From NCBI GenBank assembly GCA_002373535.1, contig DFKL01000058.1:1-15400 (forward strand): a stretch of 15,400 nt of DNA. Reading direction: 5' to 3'. The notes below the pieces were generated by a model. It searched no databases. It saw only the letters and a program-made list of their open reading frames with translations, and had not been told where the DNA came from. Below, in pieces: positions 7,880 to 14,464 of the stretch; positions within the stretch are counted from its first letter, which is position 1, and every line of letters starts with the position of its first letter. The position numbers were made by a program, and so were the translations under genes. The DNA is from Prevotellaceae bacterium UBA3646. GTDB lineage: Bacteria > Bacteroidota > Bacteroidia > Bacteroidales > Bacteroidaceae.

Positions 7880-8947
7880 ATGAGGAAACATTTTGTCCTT
7901 TTCATTGCGTTGGCTGTATGCACCGCGGTCCTTGCCCAGCCTCGTTTCGTGCCTGACCAGGAGATACGTAAGATGGGAGAGGTTTTGTTCATGCAGCCGC
8001 GCAAGGTGGTGTTCGGTTTTTCCAACAAGGGTAATGCTCCTTTGGTTATTTCAAGGGTCCATCCTTCGTGCGGATGTACCAGCGTGGAGTATACGAAGAC
8101 AGAGATTCCTGCCGGAGGGCGTGGTGAGATACGGGCTACCTATGATGCGGGGGTGCTGGGTTCTTTCGTAAAATATCTGGAGGTGTACACGAATGCCTCT
8201 GACAACCCTGTGCTGTTGTCTATGCATGGCCGTGTGGTTGCCAGTGCGACGGACTTTACAGGTGACTTTCCTATAGATCTGGGCAATGTGCGCATGAGCA
8301 CCAACTATGTGGAATTTGACAATGTCAACATGGGGGACAGGCCTGTGGCGGAAATACAGATAGTAAATACAGAGCGTGTCGCATATCGTCCGCAGTTGAT
8401 GCATTTGCCGGAGTATCTGTCTGCCGAATATATGCCGGAAGTGCTTCCTGGCGGTCGCAGCGGTCGCATCCGTCTGACCCTGGACAGTGGAAAGCTGCCA
8501 ATGATGGGGCTGAACAGGACAAGTGTCTATCTGGCCCGCTATATGGGTGACAAGGTGAGTGACCAGAACGAGTTGCAGGTTGCTGCAGTCTTGTTGCCGG
8601 CCTTTTCGCAGATGGATTCCACTCAACTGGCATTGGCACCTGTGATGAGGCTGAGTTCTACCGACGTGCATGTTTCGCCGGGCGAGAACGGGCGCTCTGT
8701 GACTCAGACAGTCATGATAACAAATGAGGGTAAGTCGACACTGACGATACAGCATGTGCAGGTATTCAACCGTGCCGTAGGCGTCGGACTTTCAGACAGG
8801 ACTATTGCACCGGGTAAGTCTGCCAAGCTGAAGATCCAGGTCACGCCGTCTTTGCTGAAGAAGGAGAGGGCACGGCCTCGTGTGTTGCTCGTAAGTAACG
8901 ATCCGCACCATGCCGCGGAGACAGTCAATATTATAGTCAACCGATAG
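7880..8947 (+). CDS. DUF1573 domain exported protein
   Basis: A 355-residue exported protein. I chose the ATG at 7880 over the in-frame GTG at 7871 because it gives a clean signal peptide (MRKHFVLFIALAVCTAVLA, cut before Gln) and because the GTG overlaps the promoter -7 element. Residues about 20-125 form a classic DUF1573 domain: MGEVLFMQPRKVVFGFSNKG, then ISRVHPSCGCTSVEY with its CGC motif, then the IPAGGRGEIRATYDAG strand pair. A middle Ig-like segment (about 130-250) follows, and the C-terminal part (about 260-355, ITNEGKSTLTIQHV and IAPGKSAKLKIQV) looks like a second ASPM/SPD-2/Hydin-type Ig domain. Such domains are thought to be structural, but the role of DUF1573 proteins is unknown. 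The gene has its own promoter and is followed 15 bases later by meaB, so both are probably on one mRNA; a functional tie to MeaB is not evident. Confidence 0.87.
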   Translation: MRKHFVLFIALAVCTAVLAQPRFVPDQEIRKMGEVLFMQPRKVVFGFSNKGNAPLVISRVHPSCGCTSVEYTKTEIPAGGRGEIRATYDAGVLGSFVKYLEVYTNASDNPVLLSMHGRVVASATDFTGDFPIDLGNVRMSTNYVEFDNVNMGDRPVAEIQIVNTERVAYRPQLMHLPEYLSAEYMPEVLPGGRSGRIRLTLDSGKLPMMGLNRTSVYLARYMGDKVSDQNELQVAAVLLPAFSQMDSTQLALAPVMRLSSTDVHVSPGENGRSVTQTVMITNEGKSTLTIQHVQVFNRAVGVGLSDRTIAPGKSAKLKIQVTPSLLKKERARPRVLLVSNDPHHAAETVNIIVNR

Positions 8948-8962
8948 AACAGATACCAAAAG

Positions 8963-10060
8963 ATGGAACATCCCGAGAACAGTGCAGAGTTTGCCGGCCT
9001 TGTCGTGAACAAGGGAGTGGAGCAGCCTTCGAGCAGAAATCCGTATTTGCGCCGTGGCAGTTTTGTGCGCCGCAAGTTGACGGCTTCCGACTATGTGGAG
9101 GGTATCTTGAAAGGTAATCCGTCTGTCTTGGGCCAGGCCGTGACGTTGGTGGAGAGTACCTTGCCGGAACATCAGCAGATTGCCCAGGAGGTAATTGAGA
9201 GGTGTCTTCCTTATAGTGGCAACAGCGTACGAGTCGGTATCAGTGGCGTACCGGGTGCTGGCAAGAGTACCAGTATTGACGAATTCGGCATTCATGTGCT
9301 GGACGAATATGGAGGCAAGCTGGCAGTCTTGGCTATCGACCCCAGCAGCGAGCGTACAAAAGGCAGTATACTTGGTGACAAGACACGTATGGAAAAGTTG
9401 TCCGTTCACCCAAAGTCGTTCATACGTCCAAGTCCCTCGGCTGGCTCGTTGGGCGGTGTCGCACGCAAGACTCGTGAAACGATTATTCTGTGCGAGGCTG
9501 CAGGGTACGACAAGATTTTCGTCGAGACGGTGGGTGTCGGACAGAGTGAGACGGCATGCCACAGCATGGTGGATTTCTTCCTGTTGATACAGTTGGCAGG
9601 TACCGGTGATGAGCTGCAGGGTATAAAGCGTGGCATAATGGAGATGGCAGACGGCATCATAATTAACAAATGTGATGGCAACAACGTGGAGAAATGCCAG
9701 TTGGCAGCCACGCATTTCCGTAATGCCTTGCATCTGTTTCCCATGCCTGAGAGCGGATGGTCTCCACAGGTCCTGACTTACAGCGGATTCTATGGAATCG
9801 GCATAAAGGAGGTGTGGGATATGGTGTATGCCTATGTGGACTTCGTGAAGAAAAACGGGTATTTTGAACACCGCAGGGCAGAACAGGCGAAGTATTGGAT
9901 GTATGAGTCAATAAACGAACACCTGCGTAACAGTTTCTACCAGAATCCTACGATAGATACAATGCTGAGAGGTGAGGAGCGTGCCGTGCTTGCCGGCGAG
10001 AAGACCTCATTCGTTGCCGCCAAGCAGTTGTTCGATATGTATCTTGCACTCCTCCATTAG
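8963..10060 (+). CDS. meaB: Methylmalonyl-CoA mutase-associated GTPase MeaB (ArgK family)
   Basis: A 365-residue cytosolic G3E-type P-loop GTPase, typical length for MeaB. MeaB binds adenosylcobalamin-dependent methylmalonyl-CoA mutase, gates cofactor loading and protects the enzyme from inactivation; in Bacteroidota the mutase works in the succinate-propionate route. The N-terminal helical part (about 1-88) is followed by the P-loop GVPGAGKST (95-103), the family signature DPSSERTKGSILGDKTRM (126-143), the switch region VETVGVGQSE (188-197) and the guanine-specificity motif NKCD (235-238). A C-terminal dimerisation arm ends the protein. It lies 15 bases after the DUF1573 gene. No mutase gene (mutA/mutB) is in the window, so its target must be encoded elsewhere. 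The last 54 bases overlap, antisense and codon-for-codon in register, the end of ispH on the other strand. Confidence 0.95.
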   Translation: MEHPENSAEFAGLVVNKGVEQPSSRNPYLRRGSFVRRKLTASDYVEGILKGNPSVLGQAVTLVESTLPEHQQIAQEVIERCLPYSGNSVRVGISGVPGAGKSTSIDEFGIHVLDEYGGKLAVLAIDPSSERTKGSILGDKTRMEKLSVHPKSFIRPSPSAGSLGGVARKTRETIILCEAAGYDKIFVETVGVGQSETACHSMVDFFLLIQLAGTGDELQGIKRGIMEMADGIIINKCDGNNVEKCQLAATHFRNALHLFPMPESGWSPQVLTYSGFYGIGIKEVWDMVYAYVDFVKKNGYFEHRRAEQAKYWMYESINEHLRNSFYQNPTIDTMLRGEERAVLAGEKTSFVAAKQLFDMYLALLH

Positions 10061-10879
10061 CCATTTTGGGGTGCTGGTGGCACCGCATATCCCTATGGAA
10101 CTGCAGTCCTCAAGCCAATGGGCGGAAATTTCATCGGCAGACTCTATCATATAGCTGTTGGCATTGACTTTCTGGCATTGTGTGAAGAGTACGCGTCCGT
10201 TGCTGCTTTTCTTCCCGCAGACAAACAGGATAAGGTCGTGACGTGAGGCAAATTCCTTTATGCCCGACATCCTGTTTGCCACCTGACGGCAGATGGTGTC
10301 AAAGTATGTGAATGTGGCTGCAGGGGATATGTGCTCCTTGATGTAGCTGACGATCTTGTTGAATCCGCTGAGCGACTTTGTCGTCTGGCTGTAGAGGCAG
10401 ATGTCACGTGTGAAGTCGAGCTTGCATACCTCGTCGGGGCTTTCGATGACTATTGCATTGCCTTCTGTCTGTCCGACCAGGCCCAGGACCTCGGCGTGCC
10501 CGTTCTTCCCGAAGATTACTATCTGCTTGCTGTGCCTGGTGTCCGCAAGGTATTCCCGTTTGATACGTTCCTGCAGGTGTAGTACCACCGGGCACGTGGC
10601 ATCAATGACCTGAATGTTGTTTTCGAGGGCCTTCCTGTATGTGGCAGGCGGTTCGCCGTGGGCACGCAGGAGGACCTTGGAGTCATGCAGCCTGTCAAAC
10701 TCTTCGTGTCCTATGGAACAAAGTCCCATACGCTCGAGGCGGTCACATTCCTTCCCGTTGTGGACGATGTCGCCGAGACAGTATAGCCGGCCTCCGTCGC
10801 CCAGTTCTTCTTCGGCTTTGCCTATGGCGCGTGTCACTCCGAAGCAGAAACCGCTTCCTTCGTCAATTTCAATAACCAT
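10007..10879 (-). CDS. ispH: 4-hydroxy-3-methylbut-2-enyl diphosphate reductase (IspH/LytB)
   Basis: A 290-residue [4Fe-4S] enzyme catalysing the last step of the MEP pathway: HMBPP to IPP and DMAPP, in the cytosol. The three cluster cysteines are C12 (GSGFCFGV), C96 (DATCPVV) and C197 (DTICRQV). Conserved active-site residues are visible: H40 (DIVHN), H74 (LRAHGEP), H128 and E130 (KNGHAEV), the threonine pair in SQTTKS, the SSNG motif and the C-terminal GATSTPKWL. Length is normal. The start at 10879 lies inside the end of cmk (46-base overlap, different frame); it is supported by the conserved N-terminus MVIEIDEGSGFCFGV. The 3' end overlaps meaB on the other strand by 54 bases. It is the last gene of the porQ-cmk-ispH operon. 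The product feeds the polyprenyl synthetase encoded at 13471. Confidence 0.96.
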   Translation of the reverse strand: MVIEIDEGSGFCFGVTRAIGKAEEELGDGGRLYCLGDIVHNGKECDRLERMGLCSIGHEEFDRLHDSKVLLRAHGEPPATYRKALENNIQVIDATCPVVLHLQERIKREYLADTRHSKQIVIFGKNGHAEVLGLVGQTEGNAIVIESPDEVCKLDFTRDICLYSQTTKSLSGFNKIVSYIKEHISPAATFTYFDTICRQVANRMSGIKEFASRHDLILFVCGKKSSNGRVLFTQCQKVNANSYMIESADEISAHWLEDCSSIGICGATSTPKWLMEECKIHIEQLLGGNE

Positions 10880-11532
10880 TCCTGCTGCTCTGGTATCGTG
10901 AGGTTGCTGTTGTCAAGGACTATGGCATCTGCCGCCTGCGTAAGTGGCGATATATCGCGATGTGTGTCAATGTAGTCACGCTCGCGGACGTTTTTCAGGA
11001 TATCCTCGTATCTGACGTCTTCGCCCTTGGCAATCAGTTCGTCATAGCGGCGGCGTGCACGTATTTCGTCGCTGGCCGTTACAAAAATCTTGAGTTCTGC
11101 ATCAGGAAATACTACCGTGCCGATGTCGCGTCCGTCAAGGATTACTCCGCCTTCACGCCCCATGAGCCGCTGTTTCCTGACCATTGCTTCGCGTACGAAT
11201 CCCAGGGTTGCTATGGGACTTACGTTGTTACTGACTTCCAATGTGCGTATCTCCTTTTCTACGCATTTGCCGTTCAGATAGGTGTCAGGCCTGCCTGTTT
11301 CCGGGTTAAACTTGAACGTGATGTCTATCTTGGGCATAGCCTGTCTCAGTCCCTCCGTGTCTATGGCATGCCCTGCACCAATCAGGCCGTTCTGCATGGC
11401 GTATAGCGTCACGCTGCGGTACATGGCGCCTGTATCTATGTATATGTAACCCAGTTCGCGTGCCAGGTTCTTGGCCATGGTGCTTTTCCCGCATGACGAG
11501 TGACCGTCTATTGCTATCGTTATTCTTTTCAT
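10834..11532 (-). CDS. cmk: Cytidylate (CMP/dCMP) kinase
   Basis: A 232-residue nucleoside monophosphate kinase that phosphorylates CMP and dCMP with ATP in the cytosol. The start is the ATG at 11532, giving MKRITIAIDGHSSCGKST; the frame is open further upstream, but that part is a shadow of porQ. Key motifs are the P-loop GHSSCGKST (10-18), DTGAMYRS (33-40), GREGGVILDGRDIGT (125-139) and the lid/C-terminal RRYDELIAKGEDVRYEDI with RDYIDTHRDISPL. The insert around 70-100 is the CMP-binding domain typical of Cmk. Its ATG overlaps the porQ stop by four bases (ATGA), implying translational coupling, and its last 46 bases overlap the start of ispH in another frame. Confidence 0.95.
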   Translation of the reverse strand: MKRITIAIDGHSSCGKSTMAKNLARELGYIYIDTGAMYRSVTLYAMQNGLIGAGHAIDTEGLRQAMPKIDITFKFNPETGRPDTYLNGKCVEKEIRTLEVSNNVSPIATLGFVREAMVRKQRLMGREGGVILDGRDIGTVVFPDAELKIFVTASDEIRARRRYDELIAKGEDVRYEDILKNVRERDYIDTHRDISPLTQAADAIVLDNSNLTIPEQQEWLLKLTKEAVSASE

Positions 11533-12566
11533 TGTTGTATCTGCTTGTCTGCATCTGTGAGTGACACAGATGGCTTTTTCTTCTTGCTTTGGAACGAATA
11601 GGCCGTAGTGATTGCTATCGTGGGAGCGCCGGAGTGATAGTTGCCGTAGGCAAGCCCCAGCTTGAATCGCTTTATGTTGATGCCGGCGCCAAAGGTAATT
11701 CCGGAGGCATTCGACGAACCCTCGGCAACCATGCATGTGGCTCGGCGGAAGTTGTATCCCAGGCCTACCCAGCACCTTCCTCTGAAGAGTGTCGCGTCGA
11801 CTCCGAGGTCCAGGTGGTTCAGGAATACGCGGAAACCGCTGACATTACTCAGGTAGTATGCCTTGTCCCAGTGCAGCATGTCGTAGAGCATCACATGTAC
11901 CCTTACCGGCCAGCTACCCAGGCCTTTGCTTATGCCGAACTGTAGGTCTATGGGCAGTTTCTCGTGTATTTCCCCAAATGCCTTGACCTGGCCTCCCAGG
12001 TTTGCTGCAACGAATGCAAAGGAGAGGTCGTTGTCAGGATTGAAGTAGCTGAGACCGAGGTCTACGGCCAATCCTATGGATGAGTAGCCTGCATAGTTGG
12101 AATACAGGAATTTGCCTGTGACTCCGCCTACCCAGTAGTCGCTTAGCATATAGCTGTATCCTCCGCCTATGGCCATGTCCAGGGCTCCGTTCTTGCCAAG
12201 GACGATTCCCTCGGTGTTGATGTTGGGCACGTTGCCATATCCTACGAATTGCGTGGTGATGCCCCATGACCCCCTTTCGCCTTGCGCCTGGACATAGCTT
12301 ACGCTGCCTGTCTTGCTGCCTTTCATGTATGTCATGAAGTTGAGGTTCAGGGTCTTGTCGCTGACGCTGCTCATAAGGGCAGGGTTCTGGAAGATGAGTG
12401 ATGCGTCGTCCTCAATGAGAGAGATGTTCTTCCCTCCCAGTGCTGTGGCATGGGCAGACGTGGGAAGGTTCAGGAAATTAAAAATGCTGGTACTCTCCTG
12501 TGCTGCTGCAGCCAATGGTAGCAGCAGCAGGATCAGGGCCGTTATAGTATGGCATTTGTGACTCAT
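11529..12566 (-). CDS. porQ: Type IX secretion system outer-membrane protein PorQ (PorV/PorQ family)
   Basis: A 345-residue outer-membrane beta-barrel of the FadL-like PorV/PorQ family. In Porphyromonas gingivalis PorQ belongs to the cell-surface attachment complex with PorU, PorV and PorZ, which finishes and anchors type IX cargo. A signal peptide is clear (MSHKCHTITALILLLLPLAAAA, cut before Gln). The mature N-terminus carries the family pattern SARATALGG-like HATALGGKNISLI followed by FQNPALMS. Alternating aromatic/polar strands run to the C-terminus (GINIKRFKLGLAYGNYH, then TTAYSF), ending in a Lys-rich tail of about 20 residues. It has its own promoter in the 169-base region shared divergently with tonB and leads the operon with cmk and ispH. 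No other T9SS genes are in the window. Older databases label this family 'penicillin-binding protein', which is not supported. Confidence 0.88.
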   Translation of the reverse strand: MSHKCHTITALILLLLPLAAAAQESTSIFNFLNLPTSAHATALGGKNISLIEDDASLIFQNPALMSSVSDKTLNLNFMTYMKGSKTGSVSYVQAQGERGSWGITTQFVGYGNVPNINTEGIVLGKNGALDMAIGGGYSYMLSDYWVGGVTGKFLYSNYAGYSSIGLAVDLGLSYFNPDNDLSFAFVAANLGGQVKAFGEIHEKLPIDLQFGISKGLGSWPVRVHVMLYDMLHWDKAYYLSNVSGFRVFLNHLDLGVDATLFRGRCWVGLGYNFRRATCMVAEGSSNASGITFGAGINIKRFKLGLAYGNYHSGAPTIAITTAYSFQSKKKKPSVSLTDADKQIQQ

Positions 12567-12585
12567 TGATGGTCTAAATCGTTTT

Positions 12586-12618
12586 CAAAGATATTGGTTT
12601 TTATAAGAATAACCCAAT
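12586..12618 (-). promoter_or_regulatory. Probable promoter of porQ-cmk-ispH
   Basis: Read on the minus strand, TATCTTTG (12593 down to 12586) matches TAnnTTTG exactly. ATTG (12618 down to 12615) sits 21 bases upstream and matches three of four bases of the -33 TTTG. The predicted transcript starts about 12-15 bases before the porQ ATG at 12566. The spacing and both elements fit the Bacteroidota consensus; no experimental start is known to me. Confidence 0.55.
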
Positions 12619-12688
12619 AGGGGTCATAAAAATTGCATTTTGACAGAAAAAATCACAGGCTACTTATACACAAATTAAAAAAATGTGC

Positions 12689-12696
12689 TACATTTG
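12689..12696 (+). promoter_or_regulatory. Probable -7 element of the tonB operon promoter
   Basis: TACATTTG matches TAnnTTTG exactly, about 40 bases before the tonB ATG. No good TTTG stands 19-21 bases upstream (the stretch there is TATACACAAATT), so the -33 element is weak or absent. The resulting leader of roughly 30 bases is A-rich (from 12710 on), which is the usual favourable leader type for translation in Bacteroidota and replaces a Shine-Dalgarno sequence. Confidence 0.45.
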
Positions 12697-12735
12697 CCAT
12701 TGCAGTAACGCTAAAAAATAAAAACAAATATAACT

Positions 12736-13455
12736 ATGGAAACTATCAATGCCGTGAATGATGAGTTGCGCGGCCAGAAGTCTACGGGTATCCTTATTGG
12801 CTACATCCTGACTTTGGCGGCAATGTTTGTCGCATTCGAGTACACCCAGCGTGACGTTGCGGTTCAGGAGGAGGAGAAAATCTACGACATGGTGATGGAG
12901 GAGGATATGATTCCCATCACGCAACAGCAGGAGATAATGGCACCTCCACCGGCAGCAGCGCCGAAGGTCATCGATCCGATTATTAATATAGTCGACAACA
13001 ATACCGAACTGCCAGAGCAGGAGGTGGAGACGACGGAGGAAGTCAATCAGGCAATTGTCACGACGACCGGTACTGGAGCCCCGACGGCTGTAGGTCCTGT
13101 AGGTCCAGTAGGTCCCGTGGTCGAGGAAGTCGATGATGACCGTATATTCGATGTCGTCGAGGAGAATGCCCAGTTCCCGGGTGGCGAGGGAGCATGTATG
13201 AAGTGGCTGTACGATCACATCAAGTATCCTTCTATCTGTCAGGAGCAGGGCGTGCAGGGACGTGTAATCGTTGCATTCGTTGTCAACAAGGATGGAAGTA
13301 TCGTTGACGTAAAGGTCGTACGTTCACCAGACCAGCACCTTTCTGACGAGGCTGTGCGTGTTGTCAAGATGATGCCAAAGTGGAAGCCTGCACGTCAGGG
13401 CAACAAGACGGTGCGTTCACGCTTTAACTTGCCGGTTATGTTCCGTCTGAGCTAA
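12736..13455 (+). CDS. TonB family energy transducer
   Basis: A 239-residue inner-membrane-anchored TonB that would couple the proton motive force (through ExbB/ExbD) to TonB-dependent outer-membrane transporters. A short cytoplasmic N-terminus is followed by one transmembrane helix (about 16-36, TGILIGYILTLAAMFVAF). An acidic and proline-containing periplasmic linker (about 40-145) includes APPPAAAP and a GPVGPVGPV run. The C-terminal TonB domain (about 147-239) has the Bacteroidota pattern QFPGGEGACMKWLYDHIKYP, then GRVIVAFVVNKDGSIVDVKV and MPKWKPARQGNK. No exbB or exbD is in the window. The gene is transcribed divergently from porQ and leads an operon with a polyprenyl synthetase 15 bases downstream. 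Bacteroidota genomes carry many TonB paralogues, so its partner transporters cannot be told from here. Confidence 0.93.
   Translation: METINAVNDELRGQKSTGILIGYILTLAAMFVAFEYTQRDVAVQEEEKIYDMVMEEDMIPITQQQEIMAPPPAAAPKVIDPIINIVDNNTELPEQEVETTEEVNQAIVTTTGTGAPTAVGPVGPVGPVVEEVDDDRIFDVVEENAQFPGGEGACMKWLYDHIKYPSICQEQGVQGRVIVAFVVNKDGSIVDVKVVRSPDQHLSDEAVRVVKMMPKWKPARQGNKTVRSRFNLPVMFRLS
13090..13116 (+). repeat. Three tandem 9-base units inside tonB (Val-Gly-Pro)
   Basis: GTAGGTCCT, GTAGGTCCA and GTAGGTCCC follow each other directly and differ only in the last base. They encode Val-Gly-Pro three times in the periplasmic linker of TonB. The unit length is a multiple of three, so copy-number change would alter linker length without a frameshift. 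Confidence 0.85.
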
Positions 13456-13470
13456 AATATATTGTTGAAA

Positions 13471-14448
13471 ATGTATACTTCAGAAGAAATTCTGGAAAAG
13501 ATAAATCAAGGGCTGGCCGGACTCAATCTTGAGGGCCGGCCCTTTGGTCTTTACCAGCCGATCAGGTACGTCTTGTCCATGGGTGGGAAAAGGCTCCGCC
13601 CTGTGCTGATGCTTATGGCATATAATATGTACCGTGACGAAGTAGACTCGGTTTTGCCTGTTGCCTTAGGTCTTGAAGTCTACCACAACTACACGCTTTT
13701 GCATGATGACGTCATGGACCGGGCAGAGGTACGCAGAGGCAAGCCTTGTGTCCATGTCGTATGGGACGAGAACACCGCGATACTTAGCGGAGATACCATG
13801 TTGGTGCTGGCATACCGGCTGATAGCCGAAAGTCCCTCCAGGCATCTTAAGGAAGTGATGGACCTTTTTACCGGGACTGCGTTGGAAATCGGCGAAGGTC
13901 AGCAGTACGATATAGATTTTGAGGAACGGATGGATGTTACCGGTGACGAATATATCGAGATGATTCGCCTTAAGACCAGCGTGTTGTTGGCATGCGCCCT
14001 CAAGATTGGCGCGATGCTGGCCGGCGCATCGGCTTCCGATTCAGATGCCCTGTACCGTTTCGGCGAGAAGATAGGCCTTGCATTCCAGCTGCAGGACGAT
14101 ATGCTCGATGTCTATGGAGACTTCAATACGTTCGGAAAGAAGATAGGCGGAGACATCCTCTGCAACAAGAAGACCTATATGTTGATTCAGGCTATGGCAT
14201 GCTCGTGTGGAAAAAGCCATGACGAACTGTTGCGCTGGATCAATGCGTCCGATTTTGATGCCGATGAGAAGGTAAGGGCCGTGACGGCGATATACGACGA
14301 GGTCGGTGTCAAGGGAATGTGTCAGAATCTGATAAACGAGTATTTCCACGAAGCACGTGTTATTCTCGAGAACGAAGTCAGGCTTCCGCTGGAGAAGAAG
14401 CAGTTGCTGTGGGAATACGCCCTGTCTCTGCTTGGCCGTGTGAGCTAG
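13471..14448 (+). CDS. Polyprenyl synthetase, probably short chain (FPP/GGPP type)
   Basis: A 325-residue all-alpha trans-prenyltransferase that condenses IPP onto allylic diphosphates in the cytosol. I start at the ATG at 13471 rather than the in-frame TTG at 13462. Motifs: GGKRLRP (38-44), the first aspartate-rich motif DDVMD (79-83) within LLHDDVMDRAEVRRGKP, and the second, FQLQDDMLDVYGD (205-217), with KKIGGDI after it. The residue five before the first aspartate is Tyr (Y74), where long-chain enzymes such as IspB have Ala; a bulky residue there usually limits the product to C15-C20. The two-residue insertion of E. coli IspA's first motif is absent. Likely roles are supplying precursors for undecaprenyl carrier or quinone side chains. 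It lies 15 bases after tonB and 16 before the TatD gene, so the three are probably one operon. Exact product length is an inference. Confidence 0.9.
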   Translation: MYTSEEILEKINQGLAGLNLEGRPFGLYQPIRYVLSMGGKRLRPVLMLMAYNMYRDEVDSVLPVALGLEVYHNYTLLHDDVMDRAEVRRGKPCVHVVWDENTAILSGDTMLVLAYRLIAESPSRHLKEVMDLFTGTALEIGEGQQYDIDFEERMDVTGDEYIEMIRLKTSVLLACALKIGAMLAGASASDSDALYRFGEKIGLAFQLQDDMLDVYGDFNTFGKKIGGDILCNKKTYMLIQAMACSCGKSHDELLRWINASDFDADEKVRAVTAIYDEVGVKGMCQNLINEYFHEARVILENEVRLPLEKKQLLWEYALSLLGRVS

Positions 14449-14464
14449 CCTCCGCCAACTATAG

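Noticed and set aside
8792..9871. A 359-codon minus-strand open frame opposite meaB
   Set aside because: meaB is certain from its GTPase motifs; the antisense translation shows no recognisable family and has no start signal.
11533..11775. Upstream extension of cmk
   Set aside because: The extra 81 residues are a frame-shifted shadow of porQ; the P-loop protein starts naturally at 11532.
12612..12624. ACCC-AATAG-GGGT inverted repeat in the divergent region
   Set aside because: Only four pairs; too short to call as an operator on its own.
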